Assembly: GCA_000751295.2 (NCBI GenBank)
Contig: CCMO02000001.1
Location: 2,219,501-2,283,500 of the forward strand
Source: a bacterium YEK0313
GTDB lineage: Bacteria; Pseudomonadota; Alphaproteobacteria; Rhizobiales; Phreatobacteraceae
Direction of reading: 5' to 3'
Length of the DNA: 64,000 nt
The position numbers and the translations under genes were made by a program. This document shows positions 24,201 through 33,707 of this stretch, piece by piece. The notes beneath the pieces are model-generated. The model was not told the origin of the DNA, did not search any database, and saw nothing but the letters and a program-made list of their open reading frames with translations. Numbering within the stretch: position 1 is the first letter of the stretch; each line of letters opens with the position of its first letter.

Positions 24201-24667
24201 CGGCGCCGCGGCCGGAGGACCTCAGCCGTCACCGGCGCGGCCGCATCGACCTCGATCGTATCCTGCCGCTCCTGGCCGGGCGGCCGCTCGCCTATCTCTG
24301 CGGATCGCCCGGTTTCGTCGCCGATACGACGGAAGGCCTGGTGGCGCGGGGCATGCCACGCTTCGACGTTTTCGCCGAGGCTTTCGCGACCCCGCCGGAG
24401 GTGCCAGCAAGCCTGGTGCCGCAGACGGTGCGCATTGCCGGCAGCGATCAGAGCTTCGTCTGGGCGCCGGCCGCCGGGACGCTGCTCGATGCCGCCCAGG
24501 CGGCAGGCATCGCGCTGCCGAGCGGCTGCCGCGTCGGCCAATGCGAAAGCTGCGTCATGCAGGTGGTCGATGGCGATGTCGCCCATCTCGGCGGCTTTAC
24601 CGGTGAAGACGGGCATTGCCTGACCTGCCAGTCGGTGCCGCTGTCCGCGCTGACGCTCGCATTCTGA
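21254..24667 (+). CDS. Single-chain molybdopterin oxidoreductase fused to FAD/NAD and [2Fe-2S] reductase domains
   Basis: About 1137 residues. Residues 1-780 form a DMSO-reductase-family enzyme: a [4Fe-4S] site with cysteines 18, 21, 25 and 52, and a probable Mo ligand Cys151 in 'VEVCGWHKD'. A molybdopterin dinucleotide-binding end spans about 655-790. Residues 800-1030 are a ferredoxin-reductase-type module with 'RAYSLTGAGD' (about 853) and 'AAGIGITPF' (about 921). The last 80 residues are a plant-type [2Fe-2S] domain with cysteines near 1092, 1097 and 1100 and one near 1129. One chain could thus move electrons from NAD(P)H to a Mo centre, or the reverse. The substrate is unknown. An in-frame ATG at 21224 is possible; neither start has a clear ribosome site. 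Confidence 0.85.
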   Translation: MAPETIGSRLAQRVPGYCTLCRSRCGAVTVVEAGRVVGVEPLAGHPTGGALCAKGRAAPEIAGSPRRLTRPLKRTRPRGEADPGWVEISWDEALDAIAARLGAIRADHGAEAVAFAVTTPSGTPMVDSFEWVERFIRGFGSPNLIYAVEVCGWHKDYAHALTFGRGIGFPDYDNAETIVLWGHNPARTWLAQATRVVDARRRGATVVVIDPKPDGSGQQADLWLRIRPGADGALAMGAIRHLIRTAGFDDDFVRRWTNAPLLVDTATGRFVRACDLWADAGLDDFVVAGAGGVPRAYDVNGALDDAGTVALFGRFQLTARDGRTIAAATAFELLAAAAEPYAPAHVAALTWLDEADIVAFNRLFAGRPKLAYHSWTGVGQHTNATAIERAIATLYALTGACDRAGGNLWPVPPPTRPLNDLAILPPAQKAKALGLAELPLGPPAKAWITARDFARAALEGEPYRVRALVGFGTNFVVSQGGSVRNRDALLALDFQVHIDMFMNPTAELADIVLPANTPWERDALKIGFEITQAAVETIQFRPRMIAPTGEARADYEIAAALALRLGMGDLFFGGDIEAGWNHQLEPLGVTVADLRRHPEGLRFPQDFTTGKYAQPGADGVVAGFATPTRRVELYSELMLSHGYAPLPGHIEPAESPLAPSPDPRFPLVLTTAKSGWFVHSSHRHIASLRRKSPDPGAEISPGLAARLGLAQGDWVIVETPQGEARVRLRINPALDDRVVVAEFGWWEDCPPLGHGRTAEAGASTANLNAILSDRHRDPVSGSVPLRAVTCALRRDETASRGAWTGRRAFTVAGRAMASEDVVALTLTPDDGGPLPDFRAGQHVMLALPGKAATRAYSLTGAGDAPDRLSLAVQRRAASNVSAEHMPDHVHALGVGDTVLLEPPSGLFTLPLDSPRPLVLVAAGIGITPFLSQLETLAARPRAVSMPRILLLHGCRHGGQHPFADRLAALAEVLPGLAVETFYSAPRPEDLSRHRRGRIDLDRILPLLAGRPLAYLCGSPGFVADTTEGLVARGMPRFDVFAEAFATPPEVPASLVPQTVRIAGSDQSFVWAPAAGTLLDAAQAAGIALPSGCRVGQCESCVMQVVDGDVAHLGGFTGEDGHCLTCQSVPLSALTLAF

Positions 24668-24703
24668 GTGGGCCGGGCCTTCGGGGCATGGCCTGATGCA
24701 TGC

Positions 24704-25509
24704 TCATTCGACGCGGATCGTCACCGAGCCGGCGAAACGGCCAGCCGGCGGCGCGGGGAAGCTCGCCCGCGCCAGCATGGCGCGGATGGCGTGATCGATG
24801 CTGTCGTCGCCCGATGACCTGAGAATCCCGGATTGCGCCATGCGGCCGGCACCGTCGATGGCGAAGCTGACGCTGATCCGGCCGCGGGCATTGAGGCCGA
24901 GCGCGCTCGCCTTCGCCTGCAGGATGCGGTGGACGAGCGAGGCATAGGCGGTGGCGGAAGCGCCGCCGCCGGAGGCCGCGGCCTGGCCGGGGCTCTGCGG
25001 GGCGGCGGGGGCCGGCCGCTGCGGGCGAGCCTCTGCCTGCCGCCGTTCCTCGTCGGCTCTCCGCCGCCGCTGCTCCTCGCGCCGGTCGCGCTCGATGCGG
25101 CGCTGCTCGGCGCGCCGTTCGACCTCCCGGTTGCGCGGTGGAATGGAGTCCGGGACGGCAGGAAGAACCGGCGCGTCCGGCGCGACGATGTCGGGGGGCG
25201 GTGCCGGCGGCGCGGCTTCCGCGACCTGCGGCGCGGGTTCGGCGGCAGCCGGTGGCTCGGGTGGCGGCGCTTCCGAAGGCGGCTGGACCGCTTCGGGCTC
25301 CGCGACCTCAGGGGTCGCGGCCGGCGCCGGGGCTTCGGGGGCCGCCACGGCCAAGGGTTCGGCCGTCACCATTTCGATGACCGGCGGCGCTATGCCGGCC
25401 ATTGAGCGCGTCTTGGGCGCGAGCAGCCAGGCAAGGGCCCCATGGACGGCGAGGATAGCGGCCATCAGCGCAGGGCGCTGCCAGGCTGGATGAAACAGCG
25501 CAACGGCGC

Positions 25510-25513
<4 letters not shown>
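24704..25513 (-). CDS. tonB: TonB family energy-transducing protein
   Basis: About 269 residues: one membrane helix (about 13-33), then a long Pro/Ala/Glu-rich periplasmic spacer (50-125). A basic Arg/Glu-rich coiled stretch (130-165) is followed by a C-terminal TonB box-binding domain (190-269) with 'GRISVSFAIDGAGRMAQSGILRSSGDDSID' in part. It couples the proton motive force, via ExbB/ExbD, to outer-membrane receptors. Its start overlaps the exbD stop by 4 bases. Last gene of the metal-uptake operon. A longer reading frame to 26197 runs through exbD in the wrong frame and is not real. Confidence 0.9.
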
Positions 25514-26606
<1,093 letters not shown>

Positions 26607-26623
26607 GGGAGGTTGTCCGCCGG

Positions 26624-28804
26624 TCAGAAGCGCAAGTTGAGGAAGGCGCGGACGCCGCGCCCGGGCTGCACCACCTCGTCCTTCTTGAACGAGACATGGT
26701 TGCGGATCTCGGCGTCGAGCAGGTTGGTGCCGACGAGGCCGGCGGTCAGCTCGGTGACGCCGAACGTGTTGGTGCTGATCCGGGTCGTGTAGCTGAGCTC
26801 GGCATTGAGGAGATCGTAGCCAGGAGTCGGGGTTTCGTTGGCTGAGATCTCGCGCTGGGCGAAGGCATGCAGCAGAGAGACGCGGGCGAACAGGCCGCCA
26901 TCGCGCCAGAACAGACCGCCGCCGAGCCGGTGCGGCGGAATGCGCGGCACGTTGCTGTCGTCGGAGAAGCGCGCGCGGACGAAGTCATACTGCGCCTCCA
27001 CGCCGAGCGTGCCGGTGCCGATGGTGGCCAGATCGTATTGGAGGCGGATCTCGGTGCCGTAGAAGGTCGCGTCGCGCTGGCGGAACACGGTCTGGCGATA
27101 GGCCGTGCCGCTGCCGCAGCTTGCGAAGGTGTCGTCGCAATAGAGGCCGGTCGGCGCCTTGAAGATGAAGCCGTTGAAGCTCGTGTAATAGGCCGAGAAA
27201 TCGAGCCGGAGCGGGCCGGCGGAACGACGCAGGCCGATCTCGAAGGTGCGGGCCTGCTCCTTGTTGAGATCGGGATTGCCGATGTCGAAGGTGCCCGGCG
27301 CTGCATGGGCGCCCTTGGAGAAGAGCTCGGGCACGCGCGGCGCGCGTTCGACGAACTGGGCGGTCAGGCTGCCGACGAAATTCCAGGGCAGGTCCTGCAG
27401 CATGCCGATGCTGGCGCTGAACGGCATGAAGGAGCGGGCGACCGGGCGGTCGACGATCGCGCCCGACGTGCCGAGATAGTCGCCCGGAAAGATCCCGGCG
27501 ACGCCGCGCAGCGCGGTATATTCGACGCGGGTGGAGGCCTGCAGACGGGTGGTCGGGGTGATCTGGAGATCGCCGAAGACGTAGCCGGCGGCGGTCTGGG
27601 TGGTGGCCGGTTCGAACAGCGGCGGCGAGGTGCCGGTCGCCCCGGCGAGCTGGTAGTTGGCCGAGACGCCGGTCGTGATGGTGAGCGCGCCGAGCGGGGT
27701 TTCGAGCGGCCGCATCTGCGCCTCGACCCGCGTTTCCGCCTCCTTGTTGCGGAAGGTGAGGGCGGTCGCGAAACGATTGGCGTCGGCGAGGAAGGAATCC
27801 TCGTCATGCGCATAGATCGAGGCGCCGAACCAGAAGCGCAGAATGTCCACCGGCCCGCTCTCGGGCCGGTATTCGCCCTTGGAGGTGAAGCGGGTCTGCT
27901 GCAGGGCGATGCGCGCGCGCTCGGCCGCCGAGGCGCGGCCCGGAATGCCATAGGTCGCATTGGTATGGGCGATCGCGGCGCCCCAATAGCCGCCGTCGAA
28001 AAAGACCGTGGCGCCGACCGAGCCGTTGACCGATCTCAGATAGCTGTTGGCCTGGCGGCCGCCGCCCGGCGTCGCATAGTCCTCGGCCTGGCGGCGGTTG
28101 AATTCGCCGTGGAAGGCGACATTGCCCTTGCGGCCGTCGACGCTGATGCCGGTGTCGATGCCGCGGTCGACCGAGGACAGCGCCGTGCGCAGCGCCGGAA
28201 AGACACCTTCCGGGCCGAGCACGGTCGGGATCCGCTCATTGCTGACATTGACGACACCGCCGATCGCCTGGGAGCCGTAGCGCAGAACGGCCGGACCGCG
28301 CACCACGTCGACGCGCTGCGCGCTCGACGGATCGACCGTCACACCGTGGTCTTCCCCGAGGTCGGAGACGTCCTGGGTGCCGATGCCGTTCTCCTGCATG
28401 CGCACGCGGAAGGCGTCGAGACCGCGGATGATCGGGCGGCTGGCCGAGCCTGGGGCGAAACCTGAAGCGGTGATGCCGGGCATGTTGCTGAGGAGGTCGC
28501 CGATGGTCCGCCCGCCGTTGCGGCTGATCTCGCCGCTCTGAACCACGGTAACGGGCGCGAAGCTGCGGTCGAGCACCAGAAGTTCGCCTTCGCTCGGACC
28601 GCGCCGACGTTCCTCGCGCGGTGCCTCGACCACGATGACCGGCAGTTCCGTCACCTCGGCGCGGGCCGAGGCGCTCGGACCGAGAGCCAGGGGAACGAGC
28701 CCGAAGGGGATCGACCATCTGGTCAAGCCCGATGACGCCGATCGTGTCCCGTTGCGCCGGGCGCCGCCCCGCGTCCTGCCGCCTCCTGCCTTGCCACCGC
28801 CCAT
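26624..28804 (-). CDS. TonB-dependent outer-membrane receptor (ZnuD-like features)
   Basis: About 726 residues: a leader to about residue 45, a plug domain (about 60-185) and a 22-strand-type beta barrel ending in the aromatic 'RAFLNLRF'. Plug motifs include 'ISRNGGRTIGDLLSNMPGI', 'RPIIRGLDAFRV', 'DVSDLGEDHG' and 'VDVVRGPAVLRYGSQAIGGVVNV'. The DVS-D/E-DH part resembles ZnuD-type zinc receptors, but iron chelates remain possible. The longer start at 28858 would run through the palindromes of the promoter, so 28804 (with AGGACAGG upstream) is preferred. First gene of the receptor-exbB-exbD-tonB operon. Confidence 0.87.
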   Translation of the reverse strand: MGGGKAGGGRTRGGARRNGTRSASSGLTRWSIPFGLVPLALGPSASARAEVTELPVIVVEAPREERRRGPSEGELLVLDRSFAPVTVVQSGEISRNGGRTIGDLLSNMPGITASGFAPGSASRPIIRGLDAFRVRMQENGIGTQDVSDLGEDHGVTVDPSSAQRVDVVRGPAVLRYGSQAIGGVVNVSNERIPTVLGPEGVFPALRTALSSVDRGIDTGISVDGRKGNVAFHGEFNRRQAEDYATPGGGRQANSYLRSVNGSVGATVFFDGGYWGAAIAHTNATYGIPGRASAAERARIALQQTRFTSKGEYRPESGPVDILRFWFGASIYAHDEDSFLADANRFATALTFRNKEAETRVEAQMRPLETPLGALTITTGVSANYQLAGATGTSPPLFEPATTQTAAGYVFGDLQITPTTRLQASTRVEYTALRGVAGIFPGDYLGTSGAIVDRPVARSFMPFSASIGMLQDLPWNFVGSLTAQFVERAPRVPELFSKGAHAAPGTFDIGNPDLNKEQARTFEIGLRRSAGPLRLDFSAYYTSFNGFIFKAPTGLYCDDTFASCGSGTAYRQTVFRQRDATFYGTEIRLQYDLATIGTGTLGVEAQYDFVRARFSDDSNVPRIPPHRLGGGLFWRDGGLFARVSLLHAFAQREISANETPTPGYDLLNAELSYTTRISTNTFGVTELTAGLVGTNLLDAEIRNHVSFKKDEVVQPGRGVRAFLNLRF

Positions 28805-28826
28805 CGTGCTGCCTGTCCTGTTGAAT

Positions 28827-28839
28827 GTTACAAAGTAAC
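28827..28839. promoter_or_regulatory. Palindrome GTTAC-AAA-GTAAC upstream of the TonB receptor
   Basis: Perfect 5-3-5 inverted repeat 22 bases upstream of the receptor start codon. Its form (GTTA...TAAC) recalls Zur-type zinc operators of alphaproteobacteria, though the match is only partial. Confidence 0.45.
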
Positions 28840-28841
28840 TC

Positions 28842-28880
28842 TTGCGAACGTTTCGCAAAAGCTATTGCAAATGAATTGCA
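28842..28880. promoter_or_regulatory. Two Fur-family-like palindromes upstream of the TonB receptor
   Basis: First a perfect TTGCGAA-CGT-TTCGCAA (28842-28858), then TGCAA-ATGAA-TTGCA (28866-28880, a 7-1-7-type near palindrome), with centres 23 bases apart. Both are TTGC/GCAA-edged, as seen in several alphaproteobacterial Fur-family sites. They lie where a repressor would block the receptor operon. Confidence 0.6.
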
Positions 28881-29020
28881 TCTGCAAGACAGAAAACGAT
28901 GTGGCTTGCCGACGGGAGGTGTCGATTGCCGCGCCTCGCCCTTCTGGTCAGGCGGGATCGGGGGTGTGTATGGTCGCGTCCGTATCCGGCCGATGGGGCG
29001 GGCGAGCGCGGAGACGGCCG

Positions 29021-30014
29021 GTGAGCATCGGGTTGATCGCATTGCTTGACGATGTCGCGGCCATTGCCAAGGCTGCCGCCGCCTCCCTCGACGACATCAC
29101 GACCCAGGCCGCCAAAGCCGGTGCGAAAGCGGCGGGCGTCGTCATCGACGCCGCCGCGGTGACGCCGCGCTATGTCACGGGTTTCACGCCCGATCGCGAA
29201 CTGCCGGCCATCGCCCGCATCGCAGTCGGCTCATTGCGCAACAAATTGCTCATTCTGCTGCCAGCGGCGCTCGGCCTCGCCGTCTTTGCGCCTTGGCTGA
29301 TCACGCCGCTTTTGATGCTCGGCGGCGCCTATCTTTGCTACGAGGGCGCGGAGAAGGTGTTCGAGGCAGTCTTGCCGCACCAGGCCGATGCGCACGAAGC
29401 CGAGATCGGCACGATCGCCCTCGATGCCGCAAGCATTGAGGACCAGAAGGTCGCAAGCGCCATCAAGACCGATTTCATCCTGTCGGCGGAAATCATGGCG
29501 ATCACGCTGGCGTCGATCCCGTCGGGCAGTTTCTGGATGCAGGCGGTGGTGCTCGCCGTGGTCGGGCTCGGCATCACGGTCGCGGTCTACGGGGTCGTCG
29601 GCCTGATCGTGAAGGCCGACGATATCGGCCTTGCGCTGGCGCGCAACGAGGCGGCGTCCGCCTTCGCGGCCGTAGGCCGGGTCATCGGGCGCGGCCTGGT
29701 CCGGGGCATGCCGATGATCCTGGCGCTGCTCGGCCTTGTCGGCACCGCCGCGATGATCTGGGTCGGCGGCGGCATCATCGTCCACGGCCTGGAGGGCTAC
29801 GGCTCGCACGCGGTGGCCGGGCTCATCGAGGCGGCCGCTGGCGCGGCGGCCGGCCGGGCCGGCGGGCCTCGCCGGCCTGGCCGAATGGGTGGTGTCGGCG
29901 CTCGGTGCGGGCCTCATCGGGCTGGTGATCGGCGGGGCGCTGATCCCCCTCGTCGGCTTCGTCCTGGCGCCTGCCTGGCGCGGCGCCAAGAGCGTCGTCC
30001 GGCGAGCCGCCTGA
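29021..30014 (+). CDS. DUF808 (YedI-like) inner-membrane protein, frameshifted near its end
   Basis: The first 280 codons match the DUF808/YedI family: 'GLIALLDDVAAIAK', 'GFTPDRELPAIARIAVGSLRNK', 'KTDFILSAEIMAITL', 'GLIVKADDIGLALA' and 'WVGGGIIVHGLEGYG'. Near 29860-29875, in a GGCC-rich run, similarity jumps one base. The new frame reads 'GLAGLAEWVVSALGAGLIGL' then 'VIGGALIPLVGFVLAP', the expected last helix, and stops at 30014 inside an intrinsic terminator. The unshifted frame stops at 30034, beyond that terminator. It starts with the GTG at 29021 after GGAG. The role of this multi-helix family is not known. Either one extra base is an assembly error or the tail is really lost. Confidence 0.75.
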
Positions 30015-30032
30015 CCGCTCGCGATTTTTTTT
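30002..30032 (+). terminator. Intrinsic terminator of the DUF808 gene
   Basis: Stem GCGAGC / GCTCGC with a 9-base loop, then GA and a run of eight T. It overlaps the TGA at 30012-30014 of the corrected DUF808 frame. Confidence 0.8.
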
Positions 30033-30098
30033 GATGGACGTGTCGGTCCGCGGCCGTCCCGTTCGTCCTAGGCTCGAAGCCAACCAGAGGAGCCTTCA

Positions 30099-30533
30099 AT
30101 GCCCAAGATGATCTTCGTCAACCTGCCGGTCCGCGACCTCGGCCGTTCCGTCGCCTTCTACGAGGCGGTCGGCGGCGTCAAGAACCCGCAATTCTCCGAC
30201 GATACGGCCGCCTGCATGGTCTTGTCCGACACGATTTTCGTCATGCTGCTCACCCACGACAAATACAGCCAGTTCACCAAGCGGCCGATCGCGGATGCCA
30301 AGGCGACCAGCCAGGTGCTGCTCTGCATTTCCGCCGAGAACCGGGCCGAGGTCGACAGCCTGGTCGCCAGGGCGGCCTCGGCCGGCGGCGTCGGCGATCC
30401 GAACGCGACGCAGGATTACGGTTTCATGTATGGCCGCAGCTACGAGGATCCCGACGGCCATGTCTGGGAAGTGATGTGGATGGATCCGGCAGCCGTCACG
30501 AGCGGCGAGGCCGGTGCCGAGGCCAAGGTCTGA
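30099..30533 (+). CDS. VOC family protein (glyoxalase-like)
   Basis: About 144 residues with the paired beta-alpha-beta-beta-beta modules of the vicinal oxygen chelate fold. The first is 'IFVNLPVRDLGRSVAFYEAVGG', and the second ends 'MYGRSYEDPDGHVWEVMWMDPAA'. Metal ligands would be E and H in such motifs. Activities in this fold range from glyoxalase to antibiotic binding, so the substrate is not assigned. AGAGGAG precedes the ATG. The next VOC gene starts 27 bases on, so the two probably share a transcript. Confidence 0.85.
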   Translation: MPKMIFVNLPVRDLGRSVAFYEAVGGVKNPQFSDDTAACMVLSDTIFVMLLTHDKYSQFTKRPIADAKATSQVLLCISAENRAEVDSLVARAASAGGVGDPNATQDYGFMYGRSYEDPDGHVWEVMWMDPAAVTSGEAGAEAKV

Positions 30534-30560
30534 CGCCAGGCGGCACACGGAGGCAAGGCC

Positions 30561-31037
30561 ATGTCCAAGGTTGCACCCTGCCTGTGGTTCGCCCGCGAGG
30601 CCGAGGAGGCGGCGGAATTCTACGTTTCGCTGATCCCGGATTCGCGCATCCACCACGTCCAGCGCAATGGTCCGGGCAGTCCCGTCGGCAAGGAGGGCAG
30701 TGCCCTGGTCGTCGATTTCGTCCTGGGCGGCCAGACCTTCATGGCGCTCAATGGCGGGCCGCCCGACAATTTCACCCAGGCCGTCTCGTTCAAGATCGAC
30801 TGCACCGACCAGGCCGAGGTCGACAGGCTGTGGGCGGGGTTGAGCGCGGGCGGCAGCACGGGCCGGTGCGGCTGGCTGACGGATCGCTACGGCGTATCCT
30901 GGCAGATCGTGCCGACGGACATGCCGGCCATTCTCGGCGACCCCGATCCGGCCCGGGCGCAGCGCGCCATGAAGGCCATGCTCGGCATGACCAAGCTCGA
31001 CATCGCGGCCCTGAAGGCGGCCCGCGACGGCCTATGA
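30561..31037 (+). CDS. VOC family protein, PhnB-like
   Basis: About 158 residues of the PhnB / '3-demethylubiquinone methyltransferase-like' VOC subgroup: 'CLWFAREAEEAAEFYVSLIPDSRI', 'GGQTFMALNGGP' and 'CGWLTDRYGVSWQIVPTDM'. Despite an old family label, no methyltransferase motif is present. It follows the previous VOC gene closely and converges with the carboxypeptidase. Ligand unknown. Confidence 0.85.
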   Translation: MSKVAPCLWFAREAEEAAEFYVSLIPDSRIHHVQRNGPGSPVGKEGSALVVDFVLGGQTFMALNGGPPDNFTQAVSFKIDCTDQAEVDRLWAGLSAGGSTGRCGWLTDRYGVSWQIVPTDMPAILGDPDPARAQRAMKAMLGMTKLDIAALKAARDGL

Positions 31038-31064
31038 CCGTCGACGTTCCGGCGGCCCGGCGGT

Positions 31065-32588
31065 TCAGCCGGGTTCGCCGTAGCGGCGTTTCAGATGTGC
31101 CTTGAAGACGGCAGCGTCGAGCGGCCGGCCCGTCGCGCGGGTCAGCAACTCGTCCGTTTCGTAGAGCGAGCCCTGGCCGTGGATCTGCGTCCGGAGCCAG
31201 CTGACGAGCCCCGAGAAATCGCCGCGGCTGATGGCGGGCAGGATGCCGGGCTCGGCGCGGCAGGCGGCGTCGAAGACCTGCGCGGCGGTCATGGCGCCGA
31301 GCGTATAGGTCGGGAAATAGCCCCACAGGCCGGCTGGCCAATGCACGTCCTGCAGGCAGCCGAGCCGATCGTCGGGCGGCGTCACGCCGAGGAGCTGCTT
31401 CAGACCGTCGTTGAAGGCTGCGGGCAGGTCGGCGAGGGCAAGGTCGCCGGCGATCAATGCCCGTTCCAGCCGGTAGCGCTGGATCACATGGGCGGGATAG
31501 GTGACCTCGTCGGCATCGACGCGGATCAGCCCGCGCGCGACCTGTGTATAGATCCGGTGCAGATTGTCGGCACCCCAGGCTTCGCCGTCGCCACCGAAGG
31601 CGGCGGCCGTCAGAGGCGCGGCGAAGTCGATGAATTCGCGGCTGCGGCAGGCCTGCATTTCGACGAGCAGCGACTGGCTCTCGTGGATGCTCATGCTGCG
31701 CGCCTGGCCGACCGGCTGGTTCATGACGGCCTGGGGCCGGCCCTGCTCGTAGAGGGCATGGCCAGTTTCGTGCAGCACGCCCATCAGGGCGCGGGTGAAA
31801 TTGCTCTCGTCGTAACGGGTAGTGATCCGCACGTCGTTGTCGGCGCCGCCGCAGAACGGATGCAGCGAGACGTCGAGCCGGCCACGCTCGAAGTCGTAAC
31901 CGAGCACCTTCATCAGATCGAGGCCGAGCTGGCGCTGCCGCTCGACGGGAAAGGGGCCATCGAGCGGCAGGATCGCCGGCCGGCGCGCCTGCACCGCCAG
32001 GGCCTCCTCGATGAAGCCGGGGAGAAAGGCGGCGAGATCATCGAACAGCACGTCGATGCGGGCCGAGCGGCCGCCGGGTTCATAGTCGTTGAGCAGGGCG
32101 TCGTAGGTCGAAAGCCCGAGCTTCTCCCCCTTCGCCTGGCCGATCTCGCGCTGCAGCCTGAGCACTTCGCCGAGCTTGGCTTCGAGCGCCTTGAAGTCGG
32201 CATTGGCGCGGGCCTCGCGCCAGGCGAGCTCGGAGGCGGACACGGCCCGGCTGGAAGCTTCGACAAGGTCGGCCGGAACGGCGGTCTCCACCGTCCAGAT
32301 GCGCCGGATCTCCCTGAGATTGGCCTTGGCAAAGACATCGAGGCCGGTCTCGCCTTCGGCCGCGGCCAGCCAGTCGCCGATGCGCGGATCGGTCAGCATG
32401 CCGTGCTTGAGCACATTGAGCTGGGCGATGCTTTCGGCGCGCGTGCCGGCCGCGCCGACCGGCATCATCACCTCGTTGTCCCAGTGCAGGATGCCGAGGG
32501 CGTTGCTGAGCGCGGCGGCCCGGCCGAAATGGGCAAAGAGCGTGGCGGAGGCGGACGACGTGGATGCGGACGACGTGAATGCGGACAT
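31065..32588 (-). CDS. M32 family metallocarboxypeptidase
   Basis: About 507 residues, the normal size for thermostable (Taq-type) carboxypeptidase 1. The zinc-binding H-E-x-x-H is the 'HETGH' near residue 270, and a downstream 'SIHESQSL' supplies the third ligand region. It removes C-terminal amino acids in the cytoplasm. The start at 32588 skips 16 codons of an in-frame extension. The first codons are a Ser/Thr repeat (TSSASTSSAS) from a repeated GACGACGTGGA-type DNA unit. No operon partner. Confidence 0.92.
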   Translation of the reverse strand: MSAFTSSASTSSASATLFAHFGRAAALSNALGILHWDNEVMMPVGAAGTRAESIAQLNVLKHGMLTDPRIGDWLAAAEGETGLDVFAKANLREIRRIWTVETAVPADLVEASSRAVSASELAWREARANADFKALEAKLGEVLRLQREIGQAKGEKLGLSTYDALLNDYEPGGRSARIDVLFDDLAAFLPGFIEEALAVQARRPAILPLDGPFPVERQRQLGLDLMKVLGYDFERGRLDVSLHPFCGGADNDVRITTRYDESNFTRALMGVLHETGHALYEQGRPQAVMNQPVGQARSMSIHESQSLLVEMQACRSREFIDFAAPLTAAAFGGDGEAWGADNLHRIYTQVARGLIRVDADEVTYPAHVIQRYRLERALIAGDLALADLPAAFNDGLKQLLGVTPPDDRLGCLQDVHWPAGLWGYFPTYTLGAMTAAQVFDAACRAEPGILPAISRGDFSGLVSWLRTQIHGQGSLYETDELLTRATGRPLDAAVFKAHLKRRYGEPG

Positions 32589-32672
32589 GGCTCTCTCGTC
32601 TCTGACGGACCGTCGAACGGGATAGCCCGATGTCACGCGCCAGGCCAGTGCGCCGGAGCGCCCCGGCCGGCT

Positions 32673-33647
32673 TCAGGGCCGGATCACGGCGGCGCCGATG
32701 ATCCGTCGGCTTTCGAGATCGCGATGCGCGGTGACGATGTCGTCGAGGGCATAGCTGCGCTGAGGGCCGACATCGAGCACGCCGCGCCGGATGGCGTCGA
32801 ACAGATCGTCGGCATTTTTCTCCAGCAGGGCGCGGTTGGCCGTAAAGACAGGACGGATCGGCCAGGTCAGCGACAGCGCCTTCGCGGACAGGATGAACGG
32901 ATCGATCTGCGGCGGGTGGCCGGACGCCTTGCCGAAGGCGACCAGCGTGCCGCGCGGCTTCAGCACCTCCAGGGAATGCAGGAAAGTATCGCGCCCGACC
33001 GCGTCGAACACAGCGGTGACGCCTTCGCCATGGGTGATGGCGCGCACACGTTCGACGAAATCCTCGGCGGCGTAGTCGATCACGGCGAAGGCGCCAGCCT
33101 TCAGCGCCGCCTCGGCCTTGGCGGCGCCCGACACCGTGCCGATGACCCGGATGCCGAGGCTGCGCGCCCATTGGCTGAAGATCAGCCCGGTGCCGCCCGC
33201 CGCGGCGTGGAACAGCACCGTGTCGCCGGGCGCAAGACGCACCGCCTCCTTCAGCAGCATGCGGGCGGTCACGCCACGCAGGAACGAGGCGGCCGCCTGG
33301 GCATCGTCGATGTCGCCGGGAATGCGCATGAGCCGGTCGGCGGGATAGAGCCTGACGGTCGCATAGGCGCCCATCGGCCCGTCGGCATAGACGACCCGGT
33401 CGCCGACGGCGAGCGAGGTCACGCCGGGGCCCAGCGCCTCGACGATGCCGGCGCCCTCGTTGCCGAGGATGGCCGGCAGCGCCGGTACGGGGAAGCTGCC
33501 GCGCCGGTAATAGACTTCGACGAAGTTGAGCCCGATCGCCGTGTGACGGATCAAGGCTTCGCCTGGGCCGGGCGGAGCAGGGTCGATCGGCTCGATCTTC
33601 AGGATTTCGGCCGGCCCATGCTCGTAAATGCGCACTGCACGTTCCAT
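32673..33647 (-). CDS. Quinone oxidoreductase (zinc-free MDR family)
   Basis: About 324 residues of the QOR/zeta-crystallin group, reducing quinones or enals with NADPH. The GroES-like half has 'GLNFVEVYYRRG' and 'LGNEGAGIVEALGPGV'. The Rossmann half has 'VLFHAAAGGTGLIFSQWARSLG', with an A-A-G-G-T-G nucleotide loop in place of a zinc site. It is divergent from an Lrp-family gene 112 bases away, which may regulate it. Confidence 0.92.
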   Translation of the reverse strand: MERAVRIYEHGPAEILKIEPIDPAPPGPGEALIRHTAIGLNFVEVYYRRGSFPVPALPAILGNEGAGIVEALGPGVTSLAVGDRVVYADGPMGAYATVRLYPADRLMRIPGDIDDAQAAASFLRGVTARMLLKEAVRLAPGDTVLFHAAAGGTGLIFSQWARSLGIRVIGTVSGAAKAEAALKAGAFAVIDYAAEDFVERVRAITHGEGVTAVFDAVGRDTFLHSLEVLKPRGTLVAFGKASGHPPQIDPFILSAKALSLTWPIRPVFTANRALLEKNADDLFDAIRRGVLDVGPQRSYALDDIVTAHRDLESRRIIGAAVIRP

Positions 33648-33707
33648 ATCTCGTCTCTCGATTGGTTGGTCCGAGAGGCTTTGGTGCCGTGGCCGAGCGC
33701 CGGAATG

